Shown here: one piece after another, positions 23,521 to 31,945 of the stretch
Position numbering within the stretch: the first letter of the stretch is position 1
Layout: every line of letters begins with the position of its first letter
Origin: Halobacteriales archaeon QS_1_69_70
GTDB lineage: Archaea > Halobacteriota > Halobacteria > Halobacteriales > Haloarculaceae
DNA length: 53,259 nucleotides
Assembly: GCA_003021005.1 (NCBI GenBank)
Contig: PXRI01000040.1
Location: 1 to 53,259, forward strand
Reading direction: 5' to 3'
Translations under genes and position numbers: made by a program
The notes under the pieces: model-generated
Seen by the model: the letters and a program-made list of their open reading frames with translations, nothing else
What the model was told of the DNA's origin: nothing
Database searches by the model: none

Positions 23521-25285
23521 GGCGGCTCACCACCGCGAGATTGTAGGCGAGGTGCAGAAGCGTCGCCAGCGCGAGGCTCGCGGCGAAGGCGGTCCGGTCC
23601 CGGCTGGCGCCCAGGGCGGACACCGTGGCGGTCGCGACGTGCAGGAGGAGCGGCGCCAGGGCGAGGACGGCGACGGCGGCCGGACTGTCGCTCCCGAGGC
23701 CGGTCTGGAAGGCGGCGTCCGCGACCGCGACGTCCGGCAGCCCGACGACCTGCACGAGAAGCGAGAGCTTCTCGGCGAGGAAGCCGTTGACGAAGCCGGC
23801 GTAGACCGGGAGCGCCTTGGCGAGTTCCTCGATGACGGCGACGGTGGCCAACACGAGCGGGATGGAGAGCGCAACCGGGAGCGCGAACAGGAGCGCGACG
23901 GCCACCAGTTCCGCGACGAAGACGAACGGGACGAGCAGCGCGACGACCAGCGCGAGGCTCCGGGGGCGGCGGATGCGACCGGCCAGCGCGTCCAGCGCCT
24001 TCAGGTGGACGGGCCGCTGGGTGAACAGATCCTCCTCGCGATACACGCCGAGGCCGAACAGGAAGCAGCCGCCGGCGACCAACGTCGGCGGGCCCGTGGC
24101 GAAGAGGAACTGGCCGGGCGTGACGCCCGCGCCGGTGAGGTCCCGGACGGCGACCGTGAGCGGGGAGACGAAGGCGACCGGGCTGGTCGCGGTGAAGATG
24201 GCCGGGACGAAGGCGTAGGTGGTCAGCGCGGTGCTTACGGTGACGGAGACGAAGGTGAGTTCCTTGAACGACCGGGCGAACATCGCCCCGAGGAAGGTCG
24301 AAGCGAGGAACAGCAGCGACAGCGGCACCACCGCGAGCACCGACAGCGGCCCGGCGCCGGCGCCGAGCAGCCACAGGCCGGCCACGACCGTCGCGGCGAT
24401 GGCCAGCGACGCGGCGGCGTACGGCAGCGTCTTGCCCGCCACGATCTCGGCCGGGCTGACGGGCGCGACGAGCAGGAGTTCCCCGCGGCGGTCGAGCCGC
24501 TCGGAGAGCATCGAACTCCCGTAGGCCTGGATCACGAAGTTCAGGGGGAGCACGAACAGGAACGCCAGCACGAGCGACTGGAACGGGAACGGCGGCGCGA
24601 TGGCCGACGGCGACCCGGAGGTCCCGGCCGTCCCGAACAGGTCGAAAGCGCCGATGGAGGGCGCGCCGAACCGCCCGCCGTCCCCGCCACCCGTCGAGGG
24701 GAGGCTACCATCGTCGTCCCGGCCGTCACCGCCCCCGCCCTCGCCACCGCCACCGTCACCGCCGGTGCCGCCACCGCCGTCGTCCGACCCCCCGACGGTC
24801 CCGCGCTCGACGAACTCGACGGTGACGACGACCGGGAACGCCGCGATCTCGTTTGCCTCCGATCGCATCCGGCGTTCGTTGTACGCCTCGACGGACTCGC
24901 GGAAGGCGGCGAGTGCCGCCAGGCTCTTGTCGGTCGGCTCGCCGTCACGACGGACGAGATACAGCCGCGTCTCCTCCGGGCCGGATTCGACGTAGAGGTC
25001 GTAGCCCTCGCCCGGCCGGAGTCCCTCGTCGACGACGGCCGGGGACGGATCGACGGCCGCCAGCGCGTCGTCCGCGGCGACGGGGTCGTGGAACGGGCTG
25101 TCCTCGTCGACGCCGACCCGGTAGATGCCATCTTCCAGTGCCACGCCACCGACGAGGCCCACGACGCCGAAGGCGACGACGAAGGCGGCCGCAGCGAGCA
25201 CCACGGCGACGGCGCCACGGTCGAGTCCGCCGACCCCCTTGGTGGTCTCCCAGCGGGCGATCCGGAGGACCGTCCGCGGCCGCAT
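23513..25285 (-). CDS. ABC-2 permease fused to a PrsW-type intramembrane protease
   Basis: 590 aa. The N-terminal two-thirds is a second ABC-2 permease: a helix, an extracytoplasmic domain with a long Gly/Asp linker (GGSDDGGGGTGGDGG...), then SMLSERLDRRGELLLVAPVSPAEIVAGK and multiple helices. From about residue 440 on, a CPBP/PrsW-like membrane domain follows, with VIEELAKALPVYAGFVNGF (EE motif, about residue 480) and a C-terminal LATLLHLAYNLAV (His), the expected metal/catalytic residues of PrsW. PrsW cleaves anti-sigma factors in Bacillus. Here it may process a substrate of the exporter. The start overlaps the ATPase stop by 1 nt (TGATG). Confidence 0.85.
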   Translation of the reverse strand: MRPRTVLRIARWETTKGVGGLDRGAVAVVLAAAAFVVAFGVVGLVGGVALEDGIYRVGVDEDSPFHDPVAADDALAAVDPSPAVVDEGLRPGEGYDLYVESGPEETRLYLVRRDGEPTDKSLAALAAFRESVEAYNERRMRSEANEIAAFPVVVTVEFVERGTVGGSDDGGGGTGGDGGGGEGGGGDGRDDDGSLPSTGGGDGGRFGAPSIGAFDLFGTAGTSGSPSAIAPPFPFQSLVLAFLFVLPLNFVIQAYGSSMLSERLDRRGELLLVAPVSPAEIVAGKTLPYAAASLAIAATVVAGLWLLGAGAGPLSVLAVVPLSLLFLASTFLGAMFARSFKELTFVSVTVSTALTTYAFVPAIFTATSPVAFVSPLTVAVRDLTGAGVTPGQFLFATGPPTLVAGGCFLFGLGVYREEDLFTQRPVHLKALDALAGRIRRPRSLALVVALLVPFVFVAELVAVALLFALPVALSIPLVLATVAVIEELAKALPVYAGFVNGFLAEKLSLLVQVVGLPDVAVADAAFQTGLGSDSPAAVAVLALAPLLLHVATATVSALGASRDRTAFAASLALATLLHLAYNLAVVSRLV

Positions 25286-26181
25286 CAGGCCTCCGGCCGG
25301 TCCGCCGACGCCGCCGGGTCGGCCAGCTCCAGGAAGAGTCCCTCGAGGCTCGGTTCGACCGTCCGGATGTCCGCCACCTCGCCGCCCCTGGCCGCGGCCG
25401 CCGACTCGACCTCCCGGACGTCGTCCATCCCCTCGACGACCCGCCGGTATCGGCCGTTCTCGGCGACCGCGTCGGGGACCTCCACGGTCGTATACACGTG
25501 GTACTCCGTCCGGCCGTACTCGCGCCGGAGGTCGGCGATCGACCCGCTGGCGACGATGCGGCCCTCGGTCATGATGGCGACGCGGTCACAGACCGCCTCG
25601 ACGTGGTGGAGGTCGTGCGCCGAGAAGACCACCGTGCGTCCTTCGGCGGCGAGTTCGCGGGTGAACTCCACGATGTAGTTGGTCGAAAGCGGGTCCAGCC
25701 CCGAGGCGGGCTCGTCGTAGACGACCACGTCCGGGTCGTTCACCAGCGACCGCGCGATGGCGACCTTCCGGGTCATGCCCTTCGACGTGTCGCCGATGGC
25801 CCGGTCGCGGTGGCGGTCGTCGAGTTCGAGGCGGTCGAGCGCGTCGTGGATGCGCTCGTCGGCGACGTCCCGGGGGACATCGTAGAGGTCGGCGAAAAAC
25901 CGGAGGTACGAAAGCGGCGACATCTCCTCGTACAGCGGTGACGCCTCGGGGAGAAAGCCGAGCCGGCGCCGAGTCTCGGGGGCGTCCGCCGGCTGGCCGT
26001 CGACCCGGACGGTGCCGGCCGTGGGCTCGACGAGGCCGGCGATGGTCTTCAGCGTCGTCGTCTTGCCCGCGCCGTTCGGGCCGACGATGCCGAACACCTC
26101 ACCGGCGGCGGCGCTGAAAGAGACGTCATCGACGGCGACGATGCCGCCGTAGGCCTTCCGGAGGTCGCGTACGTCGATCAC
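25285..26181 (-). CDS. ABC exporter ATP-binding protein
   Basis: 298 aa. Walker A VGPNGAGKTTT, Q-loop region LGFLPEASPLYEEM, signature in the form DTSKGMTRKVAIARSL (SKGM variant usual in ABC-2 exporters), Walker B VVVYDEPASGLDP and H-loop FSAHDLHHVE. The C-terminal 80 residues form the regulatory extension seen in NatA/CcmA-like ATPases. First gene of the exporter operon, with starts and stops overlapping downstream. The start is GTG 26181, with an AT-rich TTTTAG box about 27 nt upstream (26205-26211). Confidence 0.92.
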   Translation of the reverse strand: MIDVRDLRKAYGGIVAVDDVSFSAAAGEVFGIVGPNGAGKTTTLKTIAGLVEPTAGTVRVDGQPADAPETRRRLGFLPEASPLYEEMSPLSYLRFFADLYDVPRDVADERIHDALDRLELDDRHRDRAIGDTSKGMTRKVAIARSLVNDPDVVVYDEPASGLDPLSTNYIVEFTRELAAEGRTVVFSAHDLHHVEAVCDRVAIMTEGRIVASGSIADLRREYGRTEYHVYTTVEVPDAVAENGRYRRVVEGMDDVREVESAAAARGGEVADIRTVEPSLEGLFLELADPAASADRPEA

Positions 26182-26306
26182 TGTCGGTCGGTAGAGCGGA
26201 CGGAACTAAAACCCGGGCACTGGCTCGACACTGCCGTCCGGATGTGAGACCGGGATCCGGCAATGGACGGGGCCAAACGAAGGCCCGGGGGAGTGCCACG
26301 TCGGTG

Positions 26307-26768
26307 CTATTCGTACAGCCAGGTCTCGTCGATGCGTTCGTACGCCATCAGGTCGTCGTCGTCGAAGAACAGCTCGATCTCGCGCTCGGCGGAGCCCGGC
26401 TCCGTATCGGAGCCGTGGACGACGTTCCGGCCGAGGTCGAGTCCGAGGTCGCCGCGGATCGTGCCCGGCGCGGATTCGGCGGGGTCGGTCTCGCCCATCA
26501 TCCGCCGGACCTGCGCGACGGCGTCGGCGCCCTCCCACACCATCGCGAACACGGGCCCGGACGTGATGAACTCCGTGAGGTCCTCGAAGAACGGCTCGTC
26601 GACGTGCTCGGCGTAATGCTCGCCGGCCAGGTCATCGTCGATCCGCATGAACCTCCCGCCCACCAGCTTCAGCCCCCGCTGTTCGAACCGGGAGACGACC
26701 TCCCCGACGAGTCCGCGCTGGACGCCGTCGGGCTTGACCATCACGAACGTCCGCTCGACGTCGGCCAT
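26307..26768 (-). CDS. ndk: Nucleoside-diphosphate kinase
   Basis: 153 aa, normal length. It interconverts nucleoside di- and triphosphates. [20 protein letters not shown] at the N-terminus and the catalytic histidine in [17 protein letters not shown] are conserved. It is the last gene of the rpl7ae-rps28e-rpl24e-ndk unit, an arrangement conserved among haloarchaea. Its ATG at 26768 overlaps the L24e stop by one base. Confidence 0.96.
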   Translation of the reverse strand: MADVERTFVMVKPDGVQRGLVGEVVSRFEQRGLKLVGGRFMRIDDDLAGEHYAEHVDEPFFEDLTEFITSGPVFAMVWEGADAVAQVRRMMGETDPAESAPGTIRGDLGLDLGRNVVHGSDTEPGSAEREIELFFDDDDLMAYERIDETWLYE

Positions 26769-27436
26769 CAGGCCTGGGCCTCCTCGTCGTCGGCGTCCGC
26801 CGTCTCCTCGGACTCCTCCGCGTCGGCGGTCGACCTGTCGTCCGCCTCGACCCCGGCCGCGTCGACCTCGGGCTCAGCATCCGACTCCGGCTCCGATTCG
26901 TCCGATGTCGATTCCGGTGCCTCCGGCTCCGATTCTTCCGATGCCGACTCCGGTTCCTCCGACGCCGCCTCGGCTCCCTCCGCAGGCTCCGACGTCCCGG
27001 ATTCCCCGTCGGCCGCAGGCGCCTCGCCCTCGGGATCGGAAACGCTGTCGGCCTCGTCGGGGCCCGGTTCGGCCTCGGCTCCGTCGGTCGCTTCCGCGGC
27101 CTCCAGGTCTGGCGTCTCCGCATCGATCTCGGGTTCCGGCTCCGGTTCGGCTTCGGTCTCATGTGCCGGCGCCGGTTCGGCTTCGATCTCCTCTGCCGGC
27201 TCCGGCGCCGGTTTGGACTCGGTCTCCGGCTCGGCCTCGTCGGCTCCGGCGGGCTCGCCCCTGCCGGCGCCGGCCTCGGTCCACGCCAGGTCGCGGGGCT
27301 CCCGGCCGAGGTCGGCGTTCTTCTCGCACTTGGCCGAGCAGAAGTGCGTGACGTTGCCGGTCGTGGTGACGAACATCGTACCGGTGCCCGGCTCGATGTC
27401 GGCCCCGCAGTAGTCGCACGCTCCGGTCTGCGGCAT
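26768..27436 (-). CDS. rpl24e: 50S ribosomal protein L24e with a very long acidic tail
   Basis: 222 aa. Residues 1 to about 55 are a normal L24e zinc ribbon: [40 protein letters not shown] (CxxC and CxxxC). The remaining 165 residues are low-complexity Glu/Asp/Ala/Pro/Ser, with runs such as [15 protein letters not shown] and [14 protein letters not shown]. Archaeal L24e is normally about 60-70 aa, so the tail more than doubles it. Composition matches haloarchaeal genes, the frame runs open to ndk and there is no internal stop, so it is not an obvious misassembly. Confidence 0.9.
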   Translation of the reverse strand: MPQTGACDYCGADIEPGTGTMFVTTTGNVTHFCSAKCEKNADLGREPRDLAWTEAGAGRGEPAGADEAEPETESKPAPEPAEEIEAEPAPAHETEAEPEPEPEIDAETPDLEAAEATDGAEAEPGPDEADSVSDPEGEAPAADGESGTSEPAEGAEAASEEPESASEESEPEAPESTSDESEPESDAEPEVDAAGVEADDRSTADAEESEETADADDEEAQA

Positions 27437-27438
27437 GG

Positions 27439-27669
27439 TCACTGCCCCCCGATGGCGTCGGCCTCGCGGGCCGTCTCCCGGAGCTGGAGCACGTCGCCGA
27501 CGCGGACCGGACCGAGGACGTTCCGGGCGATGATGCGGCCCTGGTTTTCGCCCTCCTTGATCCGGCACTTGACCTGCATGGCCTCGCCGTGCATGCCGGT
27601 CTTGCCGACGACCTCGATCACTTCGGCGGGGGTCGCGCCGCCGCCCCCTCCATCGTCTTCGGCGCTCAT
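27439..27669 (-). CDS. rps28e: 30S ribosomal protein S28e
   Basis: 76 aa. After a short acidic/Gly-rich N-terminus comes the S28e core: [41 protein letters not shown] and the C-terminal [15 protein letters not shown]. It binds near the decoding/mRNA exit region of the small subunit. Two nt follow the L7Ae stop and two nt precede the L24e start, so the four genes are closely spaced and probably co-transcribed. Confidence 0.95.
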   Translation of the reverse strand: MSAEDDGGGGGATPAEVIEVVGKTGMHGEAMQVKCRIKEGENQGRIIARNVLGPVRVGDVLQLRETAREADAIGGQ

Positions 27670-27671
27670 CC

Positions 27672-28034
27672 CTACCGGAGCTCCTCGAGCTTCTCCGCGA
27701 TGTCCTCGACGTCGCCGTCGGCGTCGCCGGCGTCGACGACGGCCGCCGCGGCGCTGCCGACCTCCAGGCCGGCGGCGTGGCCCACGTCGTCCTGGGCCTC
27801 GATGAAGACGTAGGGCGTGTCCTTCTCGTTGGCGATCTCGGGGAGGTGCATGACGACCTCCTCGGGGCTTACGTCCTCGGCGACGTAGACGAGTTCGGCG
27901 TTGCCGCGCTCTACGGCCTTCGTCGTTTCGTTCGTGCCCTTCTTGACGGTCCCGGTGTCCCGGGCGACCTCGAGCGCCTCGATGGCGTCATCGGCGAGGT
28001 CTGCCGGGACGTCGAAATCAACGTACACTGACAT
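27672..28034 (-). CDS. rpl7ae: 50S ribosomal protein L7Ae
   Basis: 120 aa. K-turn-binding protein that also forms box C/D, H/ACA and RNase P RNPs in archaea. The conserved segment [35 protein letters not shown] contains the RNA-binding GTNE motif. It heads the rpl7ae-rps28e-rpl24e-ndk operon. The start ATG 28034 is about 145 nt from the predicted transcription start, an unusually long leader for a haloarchaeal gene, and the leader contains inverted repeats (separate entry). Confidence 0.95.
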   Translation of the reverse strand: MSVYVDFDVPADLADDAIEALEVARDTGTVKKGTNETTKAVERGNAELVYVAEDVSPEEVVMHLPEIANEKDTPYVFIEAQDDVGHAAGLEVGSAAAAVVDAGDADGDVEDIAEKLEELR

Positions 28035-28180
28035 TTGTCGTAGTTGCTCCTCCCACGCGCGGGCTCGCACTCCCCCGCCGTCGACCGCCGCACGGGCGAC
28101 CCGCGCGACGGACCTCGCGCCGCGACCGGCGCGGTTGTCCTTGGATCCGGCTAGGAGTCTCACAACCCCGCGTAGGTTGT
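28035..28180 (-). promoter_or_regulatory. Long structured 5' leader of the L7Ae operon
   Basis: The predicted +1 (about 28180) is the A of ACAACC. Three related hexamers occur in order on the mRNA strand: ACAACC (28180-28175), GGTTGT (28167-28162) and ACAACC (28138-28133). The central one can pair with either neighbour, giving mutually exclusive hairpins. L7Ae binds K-turns, so autoregulation is a natural hypothesis. Confidence 0.5.
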
Positions 28181-28203
28181 ACCCCGCAGTACTGCATCCC
28201 CGC

Positions 28204-28209
28204 ATATAA
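28204..28209 (-). promoter_or_regulatory. TATA box of the L7Ae operon
   Basis: TTATAT on the minus strand, centred about 26-27 nt upstream of the inferred start of the 145-nt leader. Confidence 0.6.
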
Positions 28210-28432
28210 GCCCTTTCGAACGGCCTCGAGGGTGCGAACGGCCCCGGACCGTACAGATACCACTACGCGAAACGCCACCGGCCGCCGCTCCACGGGCCGA
28301 CGTTCCGATGGGCCGTCGCCCCGTGGCAGACGCTCTGCCGGCCGCCCCCGATCGATTACGTCACGGGCGGCTGCCGGCCGAACGAGATAGAGGTGCGGTC
28401 AGGGACCGTACATCCCCATATCACAAATCTAT
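28210..28432. other. Divergent intergenic region between rpl7ae and dpsA
   Basis: GC-rich, apart from the last 25 nt. No gene or RNA was recognised. Confidence 0.5.
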
Positions 28433-28450
28433 TTTTTGGATAGCCAAAAA
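28433..28450. promoter_or_regulatory. dpsA upstream inverted repeat 1
   Basis: TTTTTGG-atag-CCAAAAA, a perfect 7-bp inverted repeat 20 nt upstream of the dpsA TATA element. Candidate site for a metal- or redox-responsive regulator such as the haloarchaeal Idr/DtxR family (inference). Confidence 0.6.
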
Positions 28451-28453
28451 CAA

Positions 28454-28464
28454 GTTTCTGAAAC
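28454..28464. promoter_or_regulatory. dpsA upstream palindrome 2
   Basis: GTTTC-t-GAAAC, an 11-bp palindrome immediately upstream of the purine-rich BRE/TATA element (cgaaaagtcTTAAG, about 28464-28477). Confidence 0.55.
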
Positions 28465-28503
28465 GAAAAGTCTTAAGCCCGTTTCGCGAGTAGGTACTGC
28501 TGC

Positions 28504-29052
28504 ATGAGCACACAAGAGACCGTCCGTCGAACGGCGGACAGCGTCGAGGGCAGCGAGGCCCTCCGGATCGACGAGGACCGCACGGTGCAGGTGGTCGATG
28601 CACTCAACACCGATCTCGCAGCGAGCTACGTACTCTACCACCAGCTGAAGAAACACCACTGGAACGTTGAGGGCGCGGAGTTCCTCCAGCTCCACGAGTA
28701 CCTCGGTGAGGTGGCCGCCGACATCGAACAGGCGGCCGACGAGTTCGCCGAGCGGGCCCAGGCAATCGGCGGGGTGCCGCTCTCCGGCGGCGCAACCTTC
28801 GAGGCGCACGCCCCACTCGACCCGGAGGGCGCGGATGTCTACGGCGTCCGGACGTCCCTCCGGAACGACGTGGAGATGATGGCGGCGACGATCGAGACGA
28901 TGCGGGACCACGTCGCGCTCGCCCACGACCTGGGCGACTACGCCACCGAGGAGATCCTCCGGAAGGAACTGGCGACCCTCGAGGAGCACGCCCACCACCT
29001 CGAGCACTACCTCGAGGACGACACCCTCGTCCTCGAGTCCGCGACCCACTGA
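28504..29052 (+). CDS. dpsA: DNA-protecting ferritin-like protein DpsA
   Basis: 182 aa. Dodecameric iron-storage and DNA-protection protein. The ferroxidase site residues are seen in KKHHWNVEGAEFLQLHEYLGE (His and the Asp/Glu of VAADIEQAADEFAERAQAIGG). A C-terminal helix carries HAHHLEHYLEDD. Its length fits haloarchaeal DpsA. The start ATG 28504 is about 30 nt from TCTTAAG (28471-28477), so the mRNA is nearly leaderless. Two palindromes upstream suggest tight regulation. Known haloarchaeal dpsA responds to iron and oxidative stress. Confidence 0.95.
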   Translation: MSTQETVRRTADSVEGSEALRIDEDRTVQVVDALNTDLAASYVLYHQLKKHHWNVEGAEFLQLHEYLGEVAADIEQAADEFAERAQAIGGVPLSGGATFEAHAPLDPEGADVYGVRTSLRNDVEMMAATIETMRDHVALAHDLGDYATEEILRKELATLEEHAHHLEHYLEDDTLVLESATH

Positions 29053-29391
29053 CGCGGATTCTCTCCGGACGCCCCGATAGTGAGTTGGTCGCCGAGTCGT
29101 GGATGCAGTCGCTCAACCGCCATCATACCGGGTGGACGACACCGCCGTCGCGAGCGTCGGTGGGGCCCCACGCGTCGACCAATGGCCGGATGGAGTCGAA
29201 GCAAACCCGGAACGGGGCGTCCTCGCGGGCGTGATCTTAGATCGTTGCCTCGAGGTCGCCCGCCCGCGAGGTGACGTCGCGCGCCGGCGACGAGGCGTGG
29301 GACGCTGTCGCCGACCACATCGGGAAAAAAAGTGCCGCCTGACCAATGTTCCGGCCCGGGCGTTTACGTCCTCCGCGGCACAAGCCCTGGC
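29053..29391. other. Intergenic dpsA-29392
   Basis: 339 nt. Short open frames here have no recognisable protein features. An A-run at about 29324-29330 and a GTTTACG box (29362-29368) in front of the next gene are the only notable elements. Confidence 0.5.
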
Positions 29392-30072
29392 ATGGACGAC
29401 GATCAGGCGCTCGAGACAGCCGTCCGCGACCTCGCCGACGCCGTCGAGGACCTCCGGGCGGAACTGCAGGAGCCGCGGCGGGGGCCGCTCGGGCGGTTCC
29501 GCCCGCCGAGCCCGCGGGAGCTGCTCCGGTTCACCGAACAGCACACCATCCCCGCACTCGTCGCCATCCTCGAGACGAACGTCCGCATGCTGGAGCTGCT
29601 CGCGGCCGCCATCCGCGTCGCCGATGGCCGGCCGCTGGACGCCGTCGACCGCGGCGATGACGGCCTCGAGACGGGTCGCAGGGCCCTGGTGACGGGCGCC
29701 GACGGCCTGGCGGCTGCGAGCCGGGCGACCTTGGAGCGGCTCGACGCCGCCCTCGCGGAGCTACAGGAGGCCGCCGACGGCGGCGCCCCCGACGACCCCG
29801 AGGTCCAATGGCTTCAGTCGGAGGCCCGGGCCCTCCGGGCGAAGATCGACGAGGGGCTTGAAGATGCGACGGACCGAACATCCGCCTCCGGGACGGATCC
29901 CGGAGTAATGGGCGACGACGCGGAGTCGCGGCGTGTCGAGGAGGGCGGGCCCGGCGGCCCGGTAGAGGTCGACGTCGAGGAGGAACTGGAGACTCTCCGC
30001 CGCGAGGCCGACCGGGAGGACGACTCGGGGGATGGCGGCGGGAACGCAGATGACGACACCGCCGGGTCGTGA
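29392..30072 (+). CDS. Conserved haloarchaeal helical protein
   Basis: 226 aa. The N-terminal helix (ALETAVRDLADAVEDLRAEL) is followed by a short basic proline segment (PRRGPLGRFRPPSPRELLRFTEQHTIPALVAILETN), several further helices, and an acidic Gly-rich tail. The 'P-R-ELLRFTE-xTIP-LVAILE-N' block is the conserved part of a haloarchaeal family of unknown function. The start at ATG 29392 is supported by a GTTTACG box 24-30 nt upstream. Probably cytoplasmic; a protein-protein scaffold is a guess. Confidence 0.72.
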   Translation: MDDDQALETAVRDLADAVEDLRAELQEPRRGPLGRFRPPSPRELLRFTEQHTIPALVAILETNVRMLELLAAAIRVADGRPLDAVDRGDDGLETGRRALVTGADGLAAASRATLERLDAALAELQEAADGGAPDDPEVQWLQSEARALRAKIDEGLEDATDRTSASGTDPGVMGDDAESRRVEEGGPGGPVEVDVEEELETLRREADREDDSGDGGGNADDDTAGS

Positions 30073-30111
30073 TCCCGTGCCTGGCGGTCCGGGCAAACGG
30101 TTGACGCCTCC

Positions 30112-30471
30112 CTACACGGGTTCGAACCGGTAGCCGTCCCAGTCCTGGCTGTCGGTTTCGCGGATGGCGGCGGACGGGTCCCGGAGCTGGTCACAGTACA
30201 CCGGCCGGATCTCGTCGCCGATGGCGACGTCGCCGGTCGTCAACTGGCCGATGGCCCGCACCGGCGTGCCGTCGACGTCGAACTCGACGATCGCGAGGTG
30301 GTTGGGTTCGCGGACGCCCGGCGGGGAGACAGACGCGGTGGTCCAGGTGAGGACCTCGGCGGTGTACTCGCTGAGGTCGATCGTGTCCACTGGCTCGCAG
30401 CAGTCGGGCCCGACCGGGTGGCCGGGGTAGGTAATGGTACCGTCCGCGTACCGATAGGCCTCCATGGTCAT
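30112..30471 (-). CDS. OB-fold (DUF35-type) partner of thiolase, zinc ribbon lost
   Basis: 119 aa. These proteins form a complex with thiolase or HMG-CoA synthase in archaea and normally have a rubredoxin-like CxxC...CxxC zinc ribbon followed by an OB-fold. Here the OB-fold is present (AEVLTWTTASVSPPG ... PVRAIGQLTTGDVAIGDEIRPVY), but the ribbon is reduced to a single GPDCCEP. The start ATG 30471 overlaps the thiolase stop by 4 nt (ATGA), so it is translationally coupled and likely a subunit of that enzyme. Confidence 0.82.
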   Translation of the reverse strand: MTMEAYRYADGTITYPGHPVGPDCCEPVDTIDLSEYTAEVLTWTTASVSPPGVREPNHLAIVEFDVDGTPVRAIGQLTTGDVAIGDEIRPVYCDQLRDPSAAIRETDSQDWDGYRFEPV

Positions 30472-31619
30472 CCGGCCTCCATGACCGTCGTGGTGACGCA
30501 GTTGCCGAACCCGCCGACGTTGCAGGCAAGGCCGACGTCGGCCCCGACGCTCCGTTCGCCAGCGTCGCCGACGAGCTGGACGTACAGCTCGTAGGCCTGG
30601 GCGACCCCGGTCGCGCCGAGCGGGTGGCCCTTCGACTTCAGGCCGCCGGAGGGGTTGACCGGCAAGTCGCCGTCGAGTGCCGTCCGTCCATCCGCCGCCA
30701 TCCGCCAGGCCTCCCCGGGCGCCGCGAACCCGAGGCCCTCGAGCTGGAGGAACTCCAGGATGGTGAACATGTCGTGGAGTTCGGCGACATCGACGTCCGC
30801 CGGATCGCGGCCGGCCATCTCGAAGGCCGCCTCGCCCGAGTCGACGACCGCCTCCATGGTCGTCGGGTCGGTGCGCTCGTGGACGACGTGCGTGTCAGTC
30901 GCGCCAGCCACCCCGGACACGACGGCGAACAGGTCCGTGTGCGCTCGGGCGTGCTCGACGGGACAGAACAGCAGCGCGGCGGCGCCATCGGTGACCGGAC
31001 AGAAGTCGTACAGCCGGAGGGGGTCGGCCACCATCGGCGAGTCGAGTGCGGTCTCGACGTGGATCTCCCGCTGGAACTGCGCGTGGGGGTTCAGGGCGCC
31101 GTTCGCGTGGTTCTTCACCGCGACCTCCGCGAGGCTTTCCCTGGGGGCGTCGTACCGGTCGAGGTACAGCCGGGCGGCGAGCCCCGCGAAGGAGGGCAGC
31201 GTCACGCCGTGTTTGTACTCGACCGGGTGGGTGAGGGAGGCGATGACGTCGGTCGACTCGCCGGTCGTCCGGTGGGTCATCTTCTCGCCGCCGACGAGCA
31301 GCGTCAGGTCGGCGGCCCCGCTGGCGACGGACTGCCAGGCGGCGTAGATGCCGGCGCCGCCCGAGGCGGACGTCTGGTCGACCCGCTGGGTGTACGCCGG
31401 CGTGGCCGCCAGATCAGAGACCAGGGCGTTCGGGACGCCGGTCTGGCCCTCGAACTCGCCGCTCGCCATGTTCGCGACGTACAGGTGCTCGACCTCGTGG
31501 GGGTCGACCCCGGCGTCATCGAGACACGCCCGTCCGGCCTCCGCGAGCAGCCCCCGGATCCAGGCGTCGCGCTCGCCGAACTGCGTCATCGAGGCGCCGA
31601 TGACGGCCACGTCGGTCAT
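30468..31619 (-). CDS. Thiolase-family protein (SCP-x / acetyl-CoA acetyltransferase-like), nucleophile Cys replaced by Ser
   Basis: 383 aa. SCP-x-type thiolase fold: N-terminal MTDVAVIGASMTQFGE, KGHPLGATG and the C-terminal CNVGGFGN are conserved. The usual nucleophilic Cys in the '(E/D)xxC-A-S-G' motif is Ser84 here (VDQTSASGG). A CTTAGG-type element is centred 27 nt upstream of ATG 31619. It is co-transcribed with the OB-fold protein. Condensing or degradative activity cannot be assumed with Ser at this position. It may act in a fatty-acid or steroid-like side-chain pathway or as a scaffold. Confidence 0.83.
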   Translation of the reverse strand: MTDVAVIGASMTQFGERDAWIRGLLAEAGRACLDDAGVDPHEVEHLYVANMASGEFEGQTGVPNALVSDLAATPAYTQRVDQTSASGGAGIYAAWQSVASGAADLTLLVGGEKMTHRTTGESTDVIASLTHPVEYKHGVTLPSFAGLAARLYLDRYDAPRESLAEVAVKNHANGALNPHAQFQREIHVETALDSPMVADPLRLYDFCPVTDGAAALLFCPVEHARAHTDLFAVVSGVAGATDTHVVHERTDPTTMEAVVDSGEAAFEMAGRDPADVDVAELHDMFTILEFLQLEGLGFAAPGEAWRMAADGRTALDGDLPVNPSGGLKSKGHPLGATGVAQAYELYVQLVGDAGERSVGADVGLACNVGGFGNCVTTTVMEAG

Positions 31620-31945
31620 GGTCTCGTGTCGCGTGGCACACCCCTAAGGGTTCGGGCGTCCCCGGATCGGTGCTCGAGGCCACCGCCTGATCATCGTCCC
31701 TGTCAGTTCGGGGTCGCGGTGACCACGATGAAACTATAGTGATTGCCGTGCCTGTGTTCCGGAGGACCGCCCGGCAGTCCGGCGGTCGATCCGGTACTGA
31801 ATCCCAGCCGTCACCATAGCTCGCCGTGCGGACCCGGCACGTGGCCCCGTTCGCTCCCACCGAGAGCGGAAACTATTTTGGCGTGCCTAAAGTAACCCCC
31901 GCCGATGGTCGACGAGCCGCCCCGGATACCGCACGGTCGAGGGGA

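Noticed and set aside
28308-28493. Small plus-strand gene in the rpl7ae-dpsA gap
   Set aside because: Its end runs through the dpsA operator and promoter, and the translation has no recognisable features.
29007-29318. Minus-strand frame after dpsA
   Set aside because: Arg/Pro-rich, overlaps the dpsA 3' end, no family resemblance.
31826-31945. Start of the ABC ATPase at GTG 31826
   Set aside because: Would translate through the TATA-like element and promoter; the added residues have no ABC-family character.
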